Below, one piece after another: positions 30,267-31,426 of a stretch of 31,426 nucleotides of DNA; position 1 is the first letter of the stretch; every line of letters starts with the position of its first letter. The notes below the pieces were generated by a model. It was not told where the DNA came from. It saw only the letters and a list, made by a program, of their open reading frames with translations, and ran no database searches. Both the position numbers and the translations under genes were made by a program. The stretch is from Chara braunii (lineage: Eukaryota > Streptophyta > Charophyceae > Charales > Characeae): the NCBI GenBank assembly GCA_003427395.1, contig BFEA01000024.1:618029-649454 (forward strand). The letters run 5' to 3'.

Positions 30267-31426
30267 ATGGTTGACGGTGTGTCACATGCCGTCGACACGG
30301 CGATGACCACGGCATCGGGCTCCACACCCGTGCCGGCGGACCAGGGCCATCAGCCCCACGGGGATCCGCACACCCTCCTCACCTCCTTCCTGGCGCCCAT
30401 CCAGGCGCAACTCGCGACCCTCGCGCCCTTACAGGCGCAGGTGGCGACCCTTGCCGCCGGCATGCGGCAACTCCAGGACGCTGGTCGTCCTTCCTCTCCT
30501 CACCCTATCTCTTCTCCTGGCTCCCAGTCCGGGTCCCCCGCCTTCCGACAGGGTGGCCACGGTGGAGCTTCCTCCTCCGCTGCCCCCGACCTGACCATCT
30601 TGGTGACCGTCCACGCACCTAGCACGACGACCGCCACGAGTCAGGCCCTCCCTCAGTCCACGGGCGCACCCGCCCAGATTCCGGTTACGACGGCCACGGG
30701 ATCACAACCCGCTACCATGGTCTCAGCTTTTCTGGGTGCCCCACTTCTCCCCCCTCTTCGCACGACCGCAGCGTCATCTGGCTCTCCCCCTTGTGGGATG
30801 CCTCGCGCCGCTCGTACGTCTCCCCCTGCCACACCTCGCTCGACCTACGTTCGAAGTCTCGAGGACGAGATCGCCCGGCTCCGGACCGACCTCGCCCTCT
30901 CACGCCTTCAGCCACCCCCACCCTCACAGGTGGCCGCGCCTTCCGGTGCACCCCCTTCTTCCTCTATTCTTCCTTCCATGCAGGCTCGCTTCCCTCGCCC
31001 TGCACCCTACCAATCTCCATCCTACCTCCTCCCCATCCCCTCGGTCGCCGCGACCTCTTTTACCGCAGCTCCCGTGCAGCCTGCCGCCGCTTCCCCCGCC
31101 GCTCCACCATGCGGCCCGGGCGTACAGTCAGTTGTGCCTCCTCCTCCTCCAGGACCTGCGCCGACTTATTCCGCCGTAGCGCAGTCCCCTGCTTCCCGTT
31201 CCCCTCACCGCCAAAACGGTGGCACACCACTCATCCGCTTGTCGGACATTCCCTTGTATGACGGTACAGGCATACGCGTGTCTAGGTGGCTGCAGGCTGC
31301 CACCCGCACGCTCCAGCTCATAGGCGCCACACCCGACACATGGGTGGGTCACCTCTCCACGCGCCTGCGTGGTGCTCCTTTCGACGCCTGGGAGGATTTC
31401 TATGCTTACTCCCTGCGTGAGGGTTG
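30267..31426 (+). CDS. gag: Gag of element 2, cut by the window edge
   Basis: An uninterrupted frame of 386 codons from the ATG at 30267 to the last base, with no stop. The ATG is the first in the open frame. Residues about 40-72 carry a heptad-like segment (LAPIQAQLATLAPLQAQVAT). A long Ser/Pro/Ala/Thr-rich linker follows, with a second short coiled-coil candidate near 193-215 (SLEDEIARLRTDLALSRL). From about residue 320 the typical Ty3 gag core begins: LSDIPLYDGTGIRVSRWLQA, then LRGAPFDAWEDFY. This is the W/L/G pattern of Retrotrans_gag. Gag would assemble the particle. The core continues beyond the window, followed presumably by the zinc knuckle and pol. It is strongly GC-rich and C-ending in codon use, unlike the AT-rich leader. 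No damage is seen, so this element may be younger than element 1. Confidence 0.82.
   Translation, partial: MVDGVSHAVDTAMTTASGSTPVPADQGHQPHGDPHTLLTSFLAPIQAQLATLAPLQAQVATLAAGMRQLQDAGRPSSPHPISSPGSQSGSPAFRQGGHGGASSSAAPDLTILVTVHAPSTTTATSQALPQSTGAPAQIPVTTATGSQPATMVSAFLGAPLLPPLRTTAASSGSPPCGMPRAARTSPPATPRSTYVRSLEDEIARLRTDLALSRLQPPPPSQVAAPSGAPPSSSILPSMQARFPRPAPYQSPSYLLPIPSVAATSFTAAPVQPAAASPAAPPCGPGVQSVVPPPPPGPAPTYSAVAQSPASRSPHRQNGGTPLIRLSDIPLYDGTGIRVSRWLQAATRTLQLIGATPDTWVGHLSTRLRGAPFDAWEDFYAYSLREG

Overview
This is a repeat-dominated eukaryotic nuclear window with no bacterial-style genes. Three features suggest a plant-lineage genome: Ty3/gypsy chromovirus-type elements, primer binding sites of the initiator-tRNA-Met type, and long mixed-composition LTRs. 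The Gln/Ala-rich gag and the gag-pol style resemble the abundant Ty3 families I associate with charophyte algae such as Chara braunii. That species call is from memory and is an inference. The assembly is a short-read draft: there is one 493-base N gap, ten isolated Ns, and a leftover Nextera mate-pair junction adapter.

Layout. 1-280 is a duplicated compound microsatellite. 281-2394 is mostly unassigned flank with one candidate spliced exon on the minus strand. 2395-14912 is a Ty3/gypsy chromovirus copy (element 1). It has a 5' LTR, a PBS at 4534, a 2.6-kb leader, gag from 7110, then protease, reverse transcriptase, RNase H, integrase and a chromodomain-like tail ending at 12913, a polypurine tract at 12924 and a 3' LTR. 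The copy is dead: it has four in-frame stops in pol, at least three frame changes that look like single-base losses, and catalytic changes. Its two LTRs match only over their first 0.8-1 kb and then become unrelated, yet each ends at a PBS-like site.

14926-18770 is unassigned. 18790-21815 is a satellite of alternating 90- and 91-bp monomers. 22.7-25.3 kb is the most unusual stretch: a non-coding zone packed with perfect inverted repeats. Part of it is a diverged tandem duplication with a period of about 1.27-1.28 kb, and at least five hairpins keep their position and pairing between the two units while the primary sequence changes. 26117-26675 (minus strand) is a protein-like reading frame that I cannot name; it carries one frame change.

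27733-28044 is a short LTR with perfect 11-bp terminal inverted repeats. It opens a second, unrelated Ty3-type element (element 2) with a PBS at 28046. A structured leader follows, with a chain of hairpins at 28549-28799 and a three-copy fold-back motif at 29528-29833. Its gag frame runs open from 30267 to the window edge. The genes present belong to the mobile elements. The only possible host coding signals are the exon at 1175-1297 and the frame at 26117-26675.
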